The notes under the pieces: model-generated
Databases searched by the model: none
What the model saw: only the letters and a program-made list of their open reading frames with translations
What the model was told of the DNA's origin: nothing
Source of the DNA: Oscillospiraceae bacterium
GTDB taxonomy: Bacteria; Bacillota; Clostridia; Oscillospirales; Oscillospiraceae
Assembly: GCA_015067465.1 (NCBI GenBank)
Contig: SVMK01000013.1
Location: forward strand, 1 to 32,768
Direction of reading: 5' to 3'
DNA: 32,768 nt
Translations under genes and position numbers: made by a program
Shown here: piece after piece, positions 7,981 through 14,428 of the stretch
Layout: every line of letters starts with the position of its first letter
Position numbering within the stretch: the first letter of the stretch is position 1

Positions 7981-8582
7981 ATCTGAACACCTCCTTCCGA
8001 TCTCTTAGACGAAGATTCTTCGGAAATGTTCCCGCTCAAAAGCAAACAAATGCGTTTTCTTGCACGAAATATTCTGGATTTCACAGTGCCGATATCAATC
8101 TGCAGCGTTTCCGCAATCTCGGCATAGCTCTGCCCCGCCAGTTCGCGCAGCAAAAAGATCTGCCGCGCGTCGTCGGGAAGCTGCGCAAGCGCGCGGCTCA
8201 CCTGCTCGCGCAGATCGCGGCGCTCTGCGATCGCCGCAGGGTCAAAGCGGCTGTCCGGCAAGTCAAATTCACTCTCGCCGTCCTCGGTTTCGCAGCTGAG
8301 CGACAGCGTGTCGCGTCGGCGGCGCAGCATATCAATGCAAACATTGTTTGTGATTCTGTACAGCCACACCGAAAGCTTGCTGTCACCGCGCATGGTGGCA
8401 AGCGCAGCATATGCTTTCATAAAAACCTCCTGCGCGGCGTCTTCGGCATCCTCCCGGTTGCCAAGGCTGCGCAGCGCAAGGTTATACACCATTTTTTCGT
8501 TGGCTCTGACAATCTCTTCAAAGGCTGCCGTGTCGCCCCGTGCGGCGCGCTCAACGAGCTTTTGCTCTTCTTGTCTTGTCAC
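7977..8582 (-). CDS. ECF (sigma-70 family) RNA polymerase sigma factor, SigW/RpoE-like
   Basis: Alternative sigma factor of the extracytoplasmic-function type. The 201 residues contain region 2 (about 20-90: EDAEDAAQEVFMKAYAAL, then WLYRITNNVCIDMLRRRR) and region 4 (about 127-180: LPDDARQIFLLRELAGQSYA, IAETLQIDIGTVKSRIFRAR) and nothing else, as expected for ECF factors. The start is GTG at 8582 with GAGGTG upstream and a GTGA overlap with the dusB stop (8579-8582). It sits at the distal end of a seven-gene transcript and is followed by its likely anti-sigma factor. An internal autoregulatory promoter in dusB is possible, but I could not identify one. Confidence 0.95.
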   Translation of the reverse strand: MTRQEEQKLVERAARGDTAAFEEIVRANEKMVYNLALRSLGNREDAEDAAQEVFMKAYAALATMRGDSKLSVWLYRITNNVCIDMLRRRRDTLSLSCETEDGESEFDLPDSRFDPAAIAERRDLREQVSRALAQLPDDARQIFLLRELAGQSYAEIAETLQIDIGTVKSRIFRARKRICLLLSGNISEESSSKRSEGGVQI

Positions 8583-9562
8583 AACGTCACCTCATCACGC
8601 AGATCTCTTTTGATATCGCGGATCACTTTGCGCACATCTTCCAGCGTTTCCACATGAACAGCGCGCACCTTATACGGCCCGGCATACGGCACGCCGCGCA
8701 GATACCACGAAAGATGACGCCGCGCTTCCAGGCAGGCCAGACGTTCGCTGCGCAGCGAAGCCGACAGCTCAATCTGCTCCATGGCAATATCCATGCGCTC
8801 GGAAAGCGGCGGGCGCGCCGGAATCGGTTCATCCGCAATCGCGGCGTTGCCCGCGGAAAACAGCCAGGGATCGCCAAAGCTGCCGCGGCCGATCATCGCC
8901 GCATCGCAGCCGGTGTAGCGCAGAATGCGCTGCGCATCCTCCGCGGAAAACACATCGCCGTTTGCGGTTACCGGAATTCGTACGGCCTGCTTCACATCGC
9001 GGATAATATCCCAGTCCGCGCGGCCTTCGTACATCTGCACGCGGGTTCTGCCGTGAACGGCGATGGCAGCCGCCCCCGCTTCCTGACACATCAGTGCAAA
9101 CTCCACGGCGTTGATGCTGCCTTTGTCCCAGCCCTTGCGGAATTTCACCGTGACCGGGCAGGACACAGCCCTGACCACGCGCTCGATAATATCGCGCGCA
9201 AGCTCCGGCGTTTTCATCAGGCCGCAGCCGTCGGCGTTGCCGGCGATTTTCCCCACGGGACAACCCATATTGATATCCAGAATGTCCGCGCCGGACACCT
9301 CCATCGCAATGGGTGCCGCCTCCGCCATCACTTCCGGCTCATGGCCGAAAATCTGAACGGCAACGGGTCTGTCCTCCGGGATGCAGTAGAGCAGATCTTT
9401 GGTTTTCTTGTCGCCATACACCAGTGCTTTGGCGCTCACCATCTCCGTTGTGGTCAGCGCGGCACCGTGGCGATAACAGATATGGCGGAAGGCCGCGTCC
9501 GTCACGCCGGCCATCGGCGCGAGAACAAGCCTTCCGTTGATTTTAACGTTACCGATATTCAT
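8579..9562 (-). CDS. dusB: tRNA-dihydrouridine synthase DusB
   Basis: FMN- and NADPH-dependent enzyme that reduces specific uridines in tRNA D-loops. The 327-residue TIM-barrel protein has the family sequence: LVLAPMAGVTDAAFRHICYR (residues 13-32), the catalytic cysteine C101 in INMGCPVGKIAGNADGCGLM, the HGRTRVQMYEGRADW segment, NGDVFS, and the phosphate-binding GCDAAMIGRGSFGDPWLF. It overlaps the xth stop upstream (ATGA, 9559-9562) and the sigma start downstream. This dusB to sigma-factor junction is unusual enough to note, but the protein itself is a normal full-length member. Confidence 0.96.
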   Translation of the reverse strand: MNIGNVKINGRLVLAPMAGVTDAAFRHICYRHGAALTTTEMVSAKALVYGDKKTKDLLYCIPEDRPVAVQIFGHEPEVMAEAAPIAMEVSGADILDINMGCPVGKIAGNADGCGLMKTPELARDIIERVVRAVSCPVTVKFRKGWDKGSINAVEFALMCQEAGAAAIAVHGRTRVQMYEGRADWDIIRDVKQAVRIPVTANGDVFSAEDAQRILRYTGCDAAMIGRGSFGDPWLFSAGNAAIADEPIPARPPLSERMDIAMEQIELSASLRSERLACLEARRHLSWYLRGVPYAGPYKVRAVHVETLEDVRKVIRDIKRDLRDEVTL

Positions 9563-10314
9563 AGTTCAATTTCCAGCCCGACCGGGCAATGGTCCGAGCC
9601 CATAATCTCCGGGCAGATAAACGCCTCCGCGATCCGGTCCGCAATGCGGTTTGAGCAGAGGAAATAGTCAATTCGCCAGCCAACGTTGCGCTCGCGCGCC
9701 GCAGCGCGGTAGCTCCACCAGGAATAAGCGTCGCGGCGGTCGGGATACATACGGCGGAATGTGTCCGTAAATCCGGCGGAGAGCAGTTCGGTGAATTTTC
9801 CGCGCTCCTGATCGGAAAAGCCGGCGCTGTTGTGATTGGTCGCAGGGTTTTTCAGGTCGATCTCCTCATGGGCAACGTTCATGTCGCCGCAAACCACAAC
9901 AGGCTTTTTCTCATCCAGCGCACAGAGATACGCGCGAAACGCATCCTCCCACGCCATGCGGTAGTCGATGCGCTTGAGGCCGTCCTGCGCGTTTGGGGTG
10001 TAGACGCAGACAAGGTAGAATTCGTCGTATTCCAGCGTAACAACACGGCCTTCCGTGTCATGCTCGGCAATGCCGATGCCGTATTGAACGCCGCGCGGCG
10101 CGCGCTTTGCAAAAATCGCCGTGCCGGAATAACCTTTTTTCTCCGCATAGCACCAAAACTGCTCATATCCCGGCAGTTCAAGCGCAATCTGACCGGCCTG
10201 CAGCTTGGTTTCCTGCAGGCAGAAAAAATCCGCATCCAGCGCCGCAAACGATTCCATAAATCCCTTTTTCATCGCGGCGCGCAAACCGTTTACATTCCAC
10301 GAAATCAGCTTCAT
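9559..10314 (-). CDS. xth: Exodeoxyribonuclease III (AP endonuclease)
   Basis: Base-excision-repair nuclease that cleaves DNA 5' of abasic sites and trims 3' ends. The 251 residues match the ExoIII/AP-endonuclease fold: MKLISWNVNGLRAAMKKGF at the start, the metal-binding glutamate in FFCLQETKLQ, the active-site YTPNA region, GDMNVAHEEIDLKNP, and the terminal SDHCPVGLEIEL with the catalytic Asp-His pair. The start ATG at 10314 overlaps the trmB stop (ATGA), and the 3' end overlaps dusB in the same way. Full length and intact. Confidence 0.96.
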   Translation of the reverse strand: MKLISWNVNGLRAAMKKGFMESFAALDADFFCLQETKLQAGQIALELPGYEQFWCYAEKKGYSGTAIFAKRAPRGVQYGIGIAEHDTEGRVVTLEYDEFYLVCVYTPNAQDGLKRIDYRMAWEDAFRAYLCALDEKKPVVVCGDMNVAHEEIDLKNPATNHNSAGFSDQERGKFTELLSAGFTDTFRRMYPDRRDAYSWWSYRAAARERNVGWRIDYFLCSNRIADRIAEAFICPEIMGSDHCPVGLEIEL

Positions 10315-11048
10315 TGTTCTGTCTCCGCCACGGTCTGCTTGCCTCTGGCGTCGGAAAGTCCCGCATCGTACAGGCGCGGCGGAGCGCCGGCGCCGGTTGC
10401 GGTTTTGGTTTCCGCGGTTTTTGTGGCTACCAGACGGTTGATTTTAATCCCCTCGGCGTGAAACTTCGCTTCATAGTCGGTCATCACGCCGCAAATGCCG
10501 TTTTCATGCAGATTGTTGGTAACCTCGCTCAGTTCCCAGCCCTCTGCGACAAACTGCTCCACGGACCACTGAAACAGCGGAAGATTGTCGGTTTTGAAAT
10601 GGAGCTGACCGCCGATGGGCAAAACGTCGGCATACAAACGCTGGAATCCGGGCGCGGTGAGGCGGTGCTTGGCGTCGCGGCTTTTCGGCCACGGGTCGCA
10701 GAAATTGAGATAGATACGGTCAACCTCGCCGGGGGCGAAGATGCTCGGCAGCAGCGTTACATCGCGGTCAATGAAACGGATATTGGTCAGCTCGCGGTCC
10801 ACCGCGCGCTCCATCCCGACCACCATGGCATCGCGCACACGCTCCACTGCAATGAGCAGCACATCGGGATTGGCCTCGGCAGTGTCTGCGGTGAATCTGC
10901 CCTTGCCGCAGCCCAGTTCAAGATGCACTGCGGAATAGCCCGGAAACTTTTCACGCCAAAGTCCGGGATAGTTTTCGGGATCGGTAATCTGCACCTGCGC
11001 CGCACGCTCCATGCGGGGCAGCAGGTTCGGTTTTTTTCTCATTCTCAT
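10311..11048 (-). CDS. trmB: tRNA (guanine-N7-)-methyltransferase TrmB
   Basis: Makes m7G46 in the variable loop of tRNA using S-adenosylmethionine. The 245-residue class I methyltransferase shows the SAM loop LELGCGKGRFT, an acidic strand IAVERVRDAMV and the family-specific NFCDPWPKSRDAKHRLT, followed by FHFK-type LHFKTDNLPLF. The start MRMRKKPNLLPRM fits TrmB N-termini. The C-terminal 30 residues (after KINRLVATK) are Thr/Ala/Gly-rich and longer than usual, probably disordered. The gene begins 21 bp after the SLH-SGNH gene and is joined by overlap to xth. Confidence 0.95.
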   Translation of the reverse strand: MRMRKKPNLLPRMERAAQVQITDPENYPGLWREKFPGYSAVHLELGCGKGRFTADTAEANPDVLLIAVERVRDAMVVGMERAVDRELTNIRFIDRDVTLLPSIFAPGEVDRIYLNFCDPWPKSRDAKHRLTAPGFQRLYADVLPIGGQLHFKTDNLPLFQWSVEQFVAEGWELSEVTNNLHENGICGVMTDYEAKFHAEGIKINRLVATKTAETKTATGAGAPPRLYDAGLSDARGKQTVAETEQ

Positions 11049-11069
11049 ATGTATTTCTCCGTTTTTTGC

Positions 11070-12317
11070 TCATTTGCCCGGCGCGTAATGGGTACGGATC
11101 ACATCCGCCCAGGCCAGATAGCCGTTTGTGTTGAAGTGCGCGCCGTCCCAATCGGCGGCGTAGTCGGCGCTGAGGTAGCCGGAGGCATCCAGCAGCGGGG
11201 TAAACACATCCATATACCAGCACGCTTTCTCCTCCGCCAGCGCAAGCAGTCCCGCGTTCATTTCCTTAATCTTGCTGATGGAAAATCCCGACGCAGCCTT
11301 ATCTGCGGTTACCGGGGTGAGCGACATGATATAAATCTCGGCCTCCGGCTGCTCGCTGCGCAGACGGTCGATCAGTTTGCCGTAAGCGGTGATGAACGTA
11401 TCAAGCGCAAAATATGTTTCGTTGATGCCAAACTCGATGTAGATTTTTCCGTACTGCTCGCGGTTCAGCGCGCTGACAAAGGCGTCGCAGTTGTCAACAC
11501 GAACGCTCTCCTTGCAGAAAAAGTCCATGGTGGACATGCCGGAATAAAGCTGCATTCCCTGCACAAGCGAGTTGCCGAGCATGGCAGCGTCGGCAAAATA
11601 CTCATCGCTCTGCGCCGCAGCGGCATACAGCGTGGGGTAAGCCGGCTTCACCTCCGGCGTGAAATGGCGCCGCAGCGAGCGGAACACCATACGGCTCAAA
11701 ATTGCGGAAACCTCGGCGCGGTTGATCTCGGACGCGGGTGCGAATGTGCCGAACGCATCGCTGCCGGTAAGCACACCGGCGCGGTAAAGGCGATAAATCT
11801 CCTCGGCGTTTGCATCGCCGGATTTCACATCGGGCAGCATATTGTCGGCAATCGTGTTAATCTGCTGCAATTCGCTCTCCGGCAGCGATTTTGCGAGCAG
11901 TGCGGCAAATTCGCTGCGCGTGGCAGGCGCTGTCAGCCGTCCGGTTCCGCCGTAGATGCCGTTGGCGGCGGCATAATCCACATACACCTGATACCAGGGT
12001 TCGCCCTGCACAAAGTCCGCAGTTCCGCTGCGATAAATGGAATGAATGCGCGCAGCCATCGTCACCGCCTCGGCCAGCGTTACGCTGCCGCCGGGGCTGA
12101 AGTGACCGTCCGTCCGGCCTTTCATAAGGTCATGCTCATAAACGGCGGCAACGAATTCTTCATACCAGATGCCGGATGCCACATCGGGAAACAGCCCCGC
12201 GGTGTAGCTGCGGTTTTTGCTGAAATTCCCCAGACCCGCTTCCGCTGCAAACGCAGGCACAGCACAGCAGCCAAGCAGGGTTGCGGCGGCAAGAAAAACA
12301 CAAAGCAGTTTTTTCAT
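11070..12317 (-). CDS. Secreted SLH-domain protein with SGNH/GDSL-type hydrolase domain
   Basis: Exported, probably cell-wall-anchored esterase-like enzyme. The 415 residues start with a classical signal peptide (MKKLLCVFLAAATLLGCCAV, cleavage likely after AFA). Two to three S-layer homology repeats follow in about 40-215: FPDVASGIWYEEFVAAVYEH, LMKGRTDGHFSPGGSVTLAE, and later GVLTGSDAFGTFAPASEINR. The C-terminal half is an SGNH-like domain: nucleophile block AMLGNSLVQGM (Ser in GNS), IEFGINE, and the Asp-His block DWDGAHFNTNGYLAW. SLH repeats usually bind pyruvylated secondary wall polymers, so the hydrolase is likely held at the surface. The substrate is unknown; acetylated wall polymers are a reasonable guess only. 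It lies 6 bp after the SLOG gene in the same operon. Confidence 0.88.
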   Translation of the reverse strand: MKKLLCVFLAAATLLGCCAVPAFAAEAGLGNFSKNRSYTAGLFPDVASGIWYEEFVAAVYEHDLMKGRTDGHFSPGGSVTLAEAVTMAARIHSIYRSGTADFVQGEPWYQVYVDYAAANGIYGGTGRLTAPATRSEFAALLAKSLPESELQQINTIADNMLPDVKSGDANAEEIYRLYRAGVLTGSDAFGTFAPASEINRAEVSAILSRMVFRSLRRHFTPEVKPAYPTLYAAAAQSDEYFADAAMLGNSLVQGMQLYSGMSTMDFFCKESVRVDNCDAFVSALNREQYGKIYIEFGINETYFALDTFITAYGKLIDRLRSEQPEAEIYIMSLTPVTADKAASGFSISKIKEMNAGLLALAEEKACWYMDVFTPLLDASGYLSADYAADWDGAHFNTNGYLAWADVIRTHYAPGK

Positions 12318-12323
12318 ATTGTT

Positions 12324-12830
12324 TTATTCCTCCATCGGAAGTTCAATTATTTCAAGGCCCTCACGCAGTGCGTAAAGCAGCGTGCTCTGCGTGCCGCCGC
12401 GCGAGCCGTTGTAGGCGGCTATGAGCACGGAAGACGCATCCACCATATAGCGGTTGCGCCGCAGCAGACACTCCGGCGTGTAGTCGCGCTGCAAAACGGT
12501 TTGGTAATCGCATTCGCTCACCAGCCGGTCATACCGGGCGCGCAGCGGTGCGGACCATGCCGCCGACTGGCCTTCATAAGGGATCGCGGCTTCCAGCGTG
12601 ATCTCCGGGTGCTCTTCGCGCAGGGCGATCACTGCCTCGCAAAAATACATATCCCCGCCCGTGGCCATGCCGCAGATATAATGCCGCACGCCGGCGTGAT
12701 AAACGGCTTCCACCGCGTCATAGATATGCTGCTTCAGCCGCCGGCAGCGCGGGTCTGCCTCATTGCCGCGCCAGGGCAGTTTGTTCTCGCGGTGGCCGGT
12801 GAATGTGCAAGTGTTTGCTTTCTCCAACAA
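12324..12830 (-). CDS. SLOG-family protein of the DUF1273/YpsA type
   Basis: Small cytoplasmic Rossmann-like protein of the SLOG superfamily, whose members bind nucleotides or nucleotide derivatives; the molecular role is not established. Family motifs visible: the N-terminal CTFTGHRENKLPW, then GVRHYICGMATGGDMYFCEA, AAIPYEGQ, CDYQTVLQ, RRNRYMVDASSVLIAAYNG and the terminal LEIIELP. The frame is open to a GTG at 12848, but the strong promoter just upstream puts the expected transcript start near 12842, downstream of that GTG. GGAG at 12840-12837 is well placed for TTG at 12830 or 12827, which brings the CTFTGHR motif close to the N-terminus as in relatives. I therefore use 12830. It is the first gene of the long operon through the anti-sigma factor. 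Confidence 0.8.
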   Translation of the reverse strand: MLEKANTCTFTGHRENKLPWRGNEADPRCRRLKQHIYDAVEAVYHAGVRHYICGMATGGDMYFCEAVIALREEHPEITLEAAIPYEGQSAAWSAPLRARYDRLVSECDYQTVLQRDYTPECLLRRNRYMVDASSVLIAAYNGSRGGTQSTLLYALREGLEIIELPMEE

Positions 12831-12848
12831 TCTCATCTCCGATATCAC

Positions 12849-12878
12849 AGTTTACTCTATTTGACATGTATTGTCAAA
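12849..12878 (-). promoter_or_regulatory. Promoter of the SLOG-to-anti-sigma operon with dyad over the -35
   Basis: On the minus strand, -35 TTGACA at 12877-12872, a 17-bp spacer and -10 TAAACT at 12854-12849. The -35 box is one arm of a 7-bp inverted repeat, TTTGACA / TGTCAAA (12860-12866 and 12872-12878, 5-bp centre), which could be a repressor site. Confidence 0.7.
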
Positions 12879-12884
12879 ACCCTA

Positions 12885-12913
12885 TTGCATTTTCAAAACA
12901 GTTGTGGTATAGT
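12885..12913 (+). promoter_or_regulatory. Promoter of ribU-dut operon
   Basis: -35 TTGCAT at 12885-12890, 17-bp spacer and -10 TATAGT at 12908-12913. Transcription would begin about 13 bp before the FMN riboswitch. It is back to back with the SLOG operon promoter. Confidence 0.75.
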
Positions 12914-12932
12914 GTGACCACAATCAAACAGA

Positions 12933-13058
12933 GTTCTTCGGGGCGGGGTGAAATTCCCGACCGGCGGTGACAGTCCGCGAGCGAAAGCATGAATCGGTGA
13001 AATTCCGATACCGACAGTTCGAGTGCCATGCACTTTACAGTCTGGATGAGAGAAGAAC
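12933..13058 (+). ncRNA. FMN riboswitch (RFN element)
   Basis: Cis-acting aptamer that senses flavin mononucleotide. The closing stem is GTTCTTC (12933-12939) with GAAGAAC (13052-13058). Inside it are the conserved RFN blocks: GGGGCGGGGTGAAATTCCC, GACCGGCGGTGACAGTCCGC, GCGAAAGCATGAATCGGTGA, ATTCCGATACCGACAG and GTCTGGATGAGAGAAG. It is followed by a riboflavin transporter gene, the expected regulon. High FMN should reduce expression. Confidence 0.95.
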
Positions 13059-13061
13059 AAG

Positions 13062-13108
13062 CAACGTTATGCGCTTTGGTGTTTTTGTGCAGTTCGTTGG
13101 TCTTTTTT
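13062..13108 (+). terminator. Expression platform of the FMN riboswitch: attenuator, with alternative pairing over the RBS
   Basis: A hairpin made of CAACG (13062-13066) with CGTTG (13095-13099), and TGCGC (13070-13074) with GTGCA (13087-13091), is followed by six T at 13103-13108, so it can act as a terminator. The same right arm, CGTTGGTCT (13095-13103), is also perfectly complementary to AGACCAACG (13154-13162), which overlaps the ribU ribosome binding site. Both transcriptional and translational control are therefore possible. Confidence 0.65.
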
Positions 13109-13164
13109 GCCTGCTCCGGAAGTAATTTCTGTGAGCAATTTTTTATTTTAAGGAGACCAACGCA

Positions 13165-13785
13165 ATGAAACAGACCAACAGACTCACCTACATCGTGAAG
13201 ATTGCCATGCTCGGCGTGCTCGCTTACGTCGTCATGTTCCTGGAGTTCGCGCTCCCCGTCTTCCCCAGCTTCCTGAAAATGGACTTCTCCGATCTGATTC
13301 CCCTGCTGGGTTCCCTCGCGCTCGGCCCCGTTGCCGGCATTCTCAGCGAGCTGATCAAGAATCTTCTGCATCTGCTCACCGCATCCCACACCGGCGGCGT
13401 TGGCGAGCTGGCTAACTTTGTTGTCGGCAGCGCTTTCTGCGCCACGGCAGGCCTTTATTACCAGCACCACAAAACCAAGAAAGGCGCCATCGTTTCTCTG
13501 GCTCTGTCCGCCGTTGCCATGATCGTTGCCGGCGCACTCGTCAACTATTTCATCACCGTGCCGCTGTATGCAAAGGTGCTCGGCTGGTCCACGGAAATGA
13601 TCGTCGGCATGTCCCAGGCCGTCATCCCCGCCATCAAGGACAAACTGACGCTGATCATCTATGCTTTCTGCCCGTTCAACCTCATCAAGAGCGTTGTCCT
13701 CGCTGTGATCACCATTCCCCTGTATAAAAAGGTATCACCTTTGCTCCACAAAGAAAGTCTGAAATCCGAAAAAGCTGAAGGGTAA
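13165..13785 (+). CDS. ribU: Riboflavin ECF transporter substrate-binding (S) component RibU
   Basis: Integral membrane S component that binds riboflavin and works with a shared energy-coupling module (EcfA/A'/T, not in the window). The 206 residues contain about six hydrophobic helices, with the ECF S-component pattern LGVLAYVVMFLEFALPVFPS, then LKMDFSDLIPLLGSLALGPV and KNLLH in the first half. The FMN riboswitch directly upstream makes riboflavin the likely ligand. AAGGAG lies 9 bp before the ATG and is partly covered by a possible riboswitch pairing. The tail after the last helix is lysine-rich and cytoplasmic. Its stop is 3 bp before dut. Confidence 0.95.
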   Translation: MKQTNRLTYIVKIAMLGVLAYVVMFLEFALPVFPSFLKMDFSDLIPLLGSLALGPVAGILSELIKNLLHLLTASHTGGVGELANFVVGSAFCATAGLYYQHHKTKKGAIVSLALSAVAMIVAGALVNYFITVPLYAKVLGWSTEMIVGMSQAVIPAIKDKLTLIIYAFCPFNLIKSVVLAVITIPLYKKVSPLLHKESLKSEKAEG

Positions 13786-13788
13786 ATC

Positions 13789-14223
13789 ATGAAAATTTCT
13801 GTCAAAAAACTGCACTCCGACGCCGTTTTGCCCAGCGCAGGCAGCGCCCTCGCCGCAGGCTACGACCTTTACGCCTGCATTGCCGGTCCTGTCACCATTG
13901 CTCCGCACACCACGGAAAAAATCGGCACCGGTCTTGCCATCGCCGTGCCGGAAGGCTGGTTCGGCGCCGTGTTCGCCCGCAGCGGCCTTGCCGCAAAGCA
14001 GGCGCTCCGCCCGGCAAACTGTGTCGGCGTTTGTGACAGCGATTATCGCGGCGAATACATTGTTGCGCTGCATAACGACGGAGAAATTCCCCAAACCGTT
14101 CACCCGGGCGACCGCATCGCCCAGCTGGTGATTCTCCCCTGCGCAAGCGCGGAATTTGAGCAGGTGGATACGCTGCCGGAAACCGAACGCGGTGCCGGCG
14201 GCTTCGGCAGCACGGGAAAATAA
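13789..14223 (+). CDS. dut: Deoxyuridine 5'-triphosphate nucleotidohydrolase (dUTPase)
   Basis: Hydrolyses dUTP to dUMP, keeping uracil out of DNA and feeding dTMP synthesis. The 144 residues form the trimeric all-beta dUTPase with all five motifs: AGYDLYA (23-29), ARSGLA (63-68), GVCDSDYRGEY (80-90, with catalytic Asp83), PGDRIAQLVI (106-115) and the Gly-rich C-terminal ETERGAGGFGSTG that closes over the active site. A cysteine replaces the usual isoleucine or valine before Asp83, a mild change. The gene follows ribU by 3 bp, so it is presumably also subject to the FMN riboswitch, an odd pairing of functions. Confidence 0.96.
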   Translation: MKISVKKLHSDAVLPSAGSALAAGYDLYACIAGPVTIAPHTTEKIGTGLAIAVPEGWFGAVFARSGLAAKQALRPANCVGVCDSDYRGEYIVALHNDGEIPQTVHPGDRIAQLVILPCASAEFEQVDTLPETERGAGGFGSTGK

Positions 14224-14268
14224 CTACTTTTGCGCACAAATCATGCTTTTCACATCCAAATACCCCCA

Positions 14269-14299
14269 GCGGGCGGTCGGGAATCTTTCCCGGCCGCTT
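14269..14299 (+). terminator. Possible terminator after dut
   Basis: Inverted repeat with arms containing CGGGAA and TTCCCG, plus outer AGCGG and CCGCT, in the gap after dut. The T-run that follows is poor (TTGTACATTCT), so termination is plausible but not strong. Confidence 0.4.
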
Positions 14300-14347
14300 G
14301 TACATTCTACACAAAATTGCATCAGAACTTTTATATTCACTTTTTTA

Positions 14348-14391
14348 CTGAATAATCACCTTGATTATTCAGAATTATTGGCATATAATTC
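14348..14391 (+). promoter_or_regulatory. Promoter of the amino-acid ABC transporter operon with two operator-like dyads
   Basis: -35 TTGATT at 14361-14366, 17-bp spacer and -10 TATAAT at 14384-14389. Two adjacent perfect inverted repeats cover it: CTGAATAATCA / TGATTATTCAG (14348-14358 and 14362-14372, 3-bp centre) across the -35, and GAATTAT / ATAATTC (14372-14378 and 14385-14391, 6-bp centre) across the -10. They share one base. This is the layout of a repressor-controlled promoter. Confidence 0.7.
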
Positions 14392-14428
14392 GTGTCGTCA
14401 GTTCATAAAAACAAAGGAGATACTTATA

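Noticed and set aside
8580-8700. A possible ECF-type autoregulatory promoter inside dusB (GGAAAC-like element)
   Set aside because: Only a partial -35-like match with no convincing -10 at the right distance; not enough to call.
10314-12917. An 867-codon plus-strand frame
   Set aside because: It covers xth start, trmB, the SLH-SGNH gene and the SLOG gene in antisense. High GC makes long antisense frames common; all four minus-strand genes have motifs and ribosome binding sites.
14348-14372. ArgR box upstream of the transporter
   Set aside because: The arms contain TGAAT and ATTCA, but their spacing (13 bp between) does not fit the 18-bp ARG box, so only an unnamed dyad is reported.
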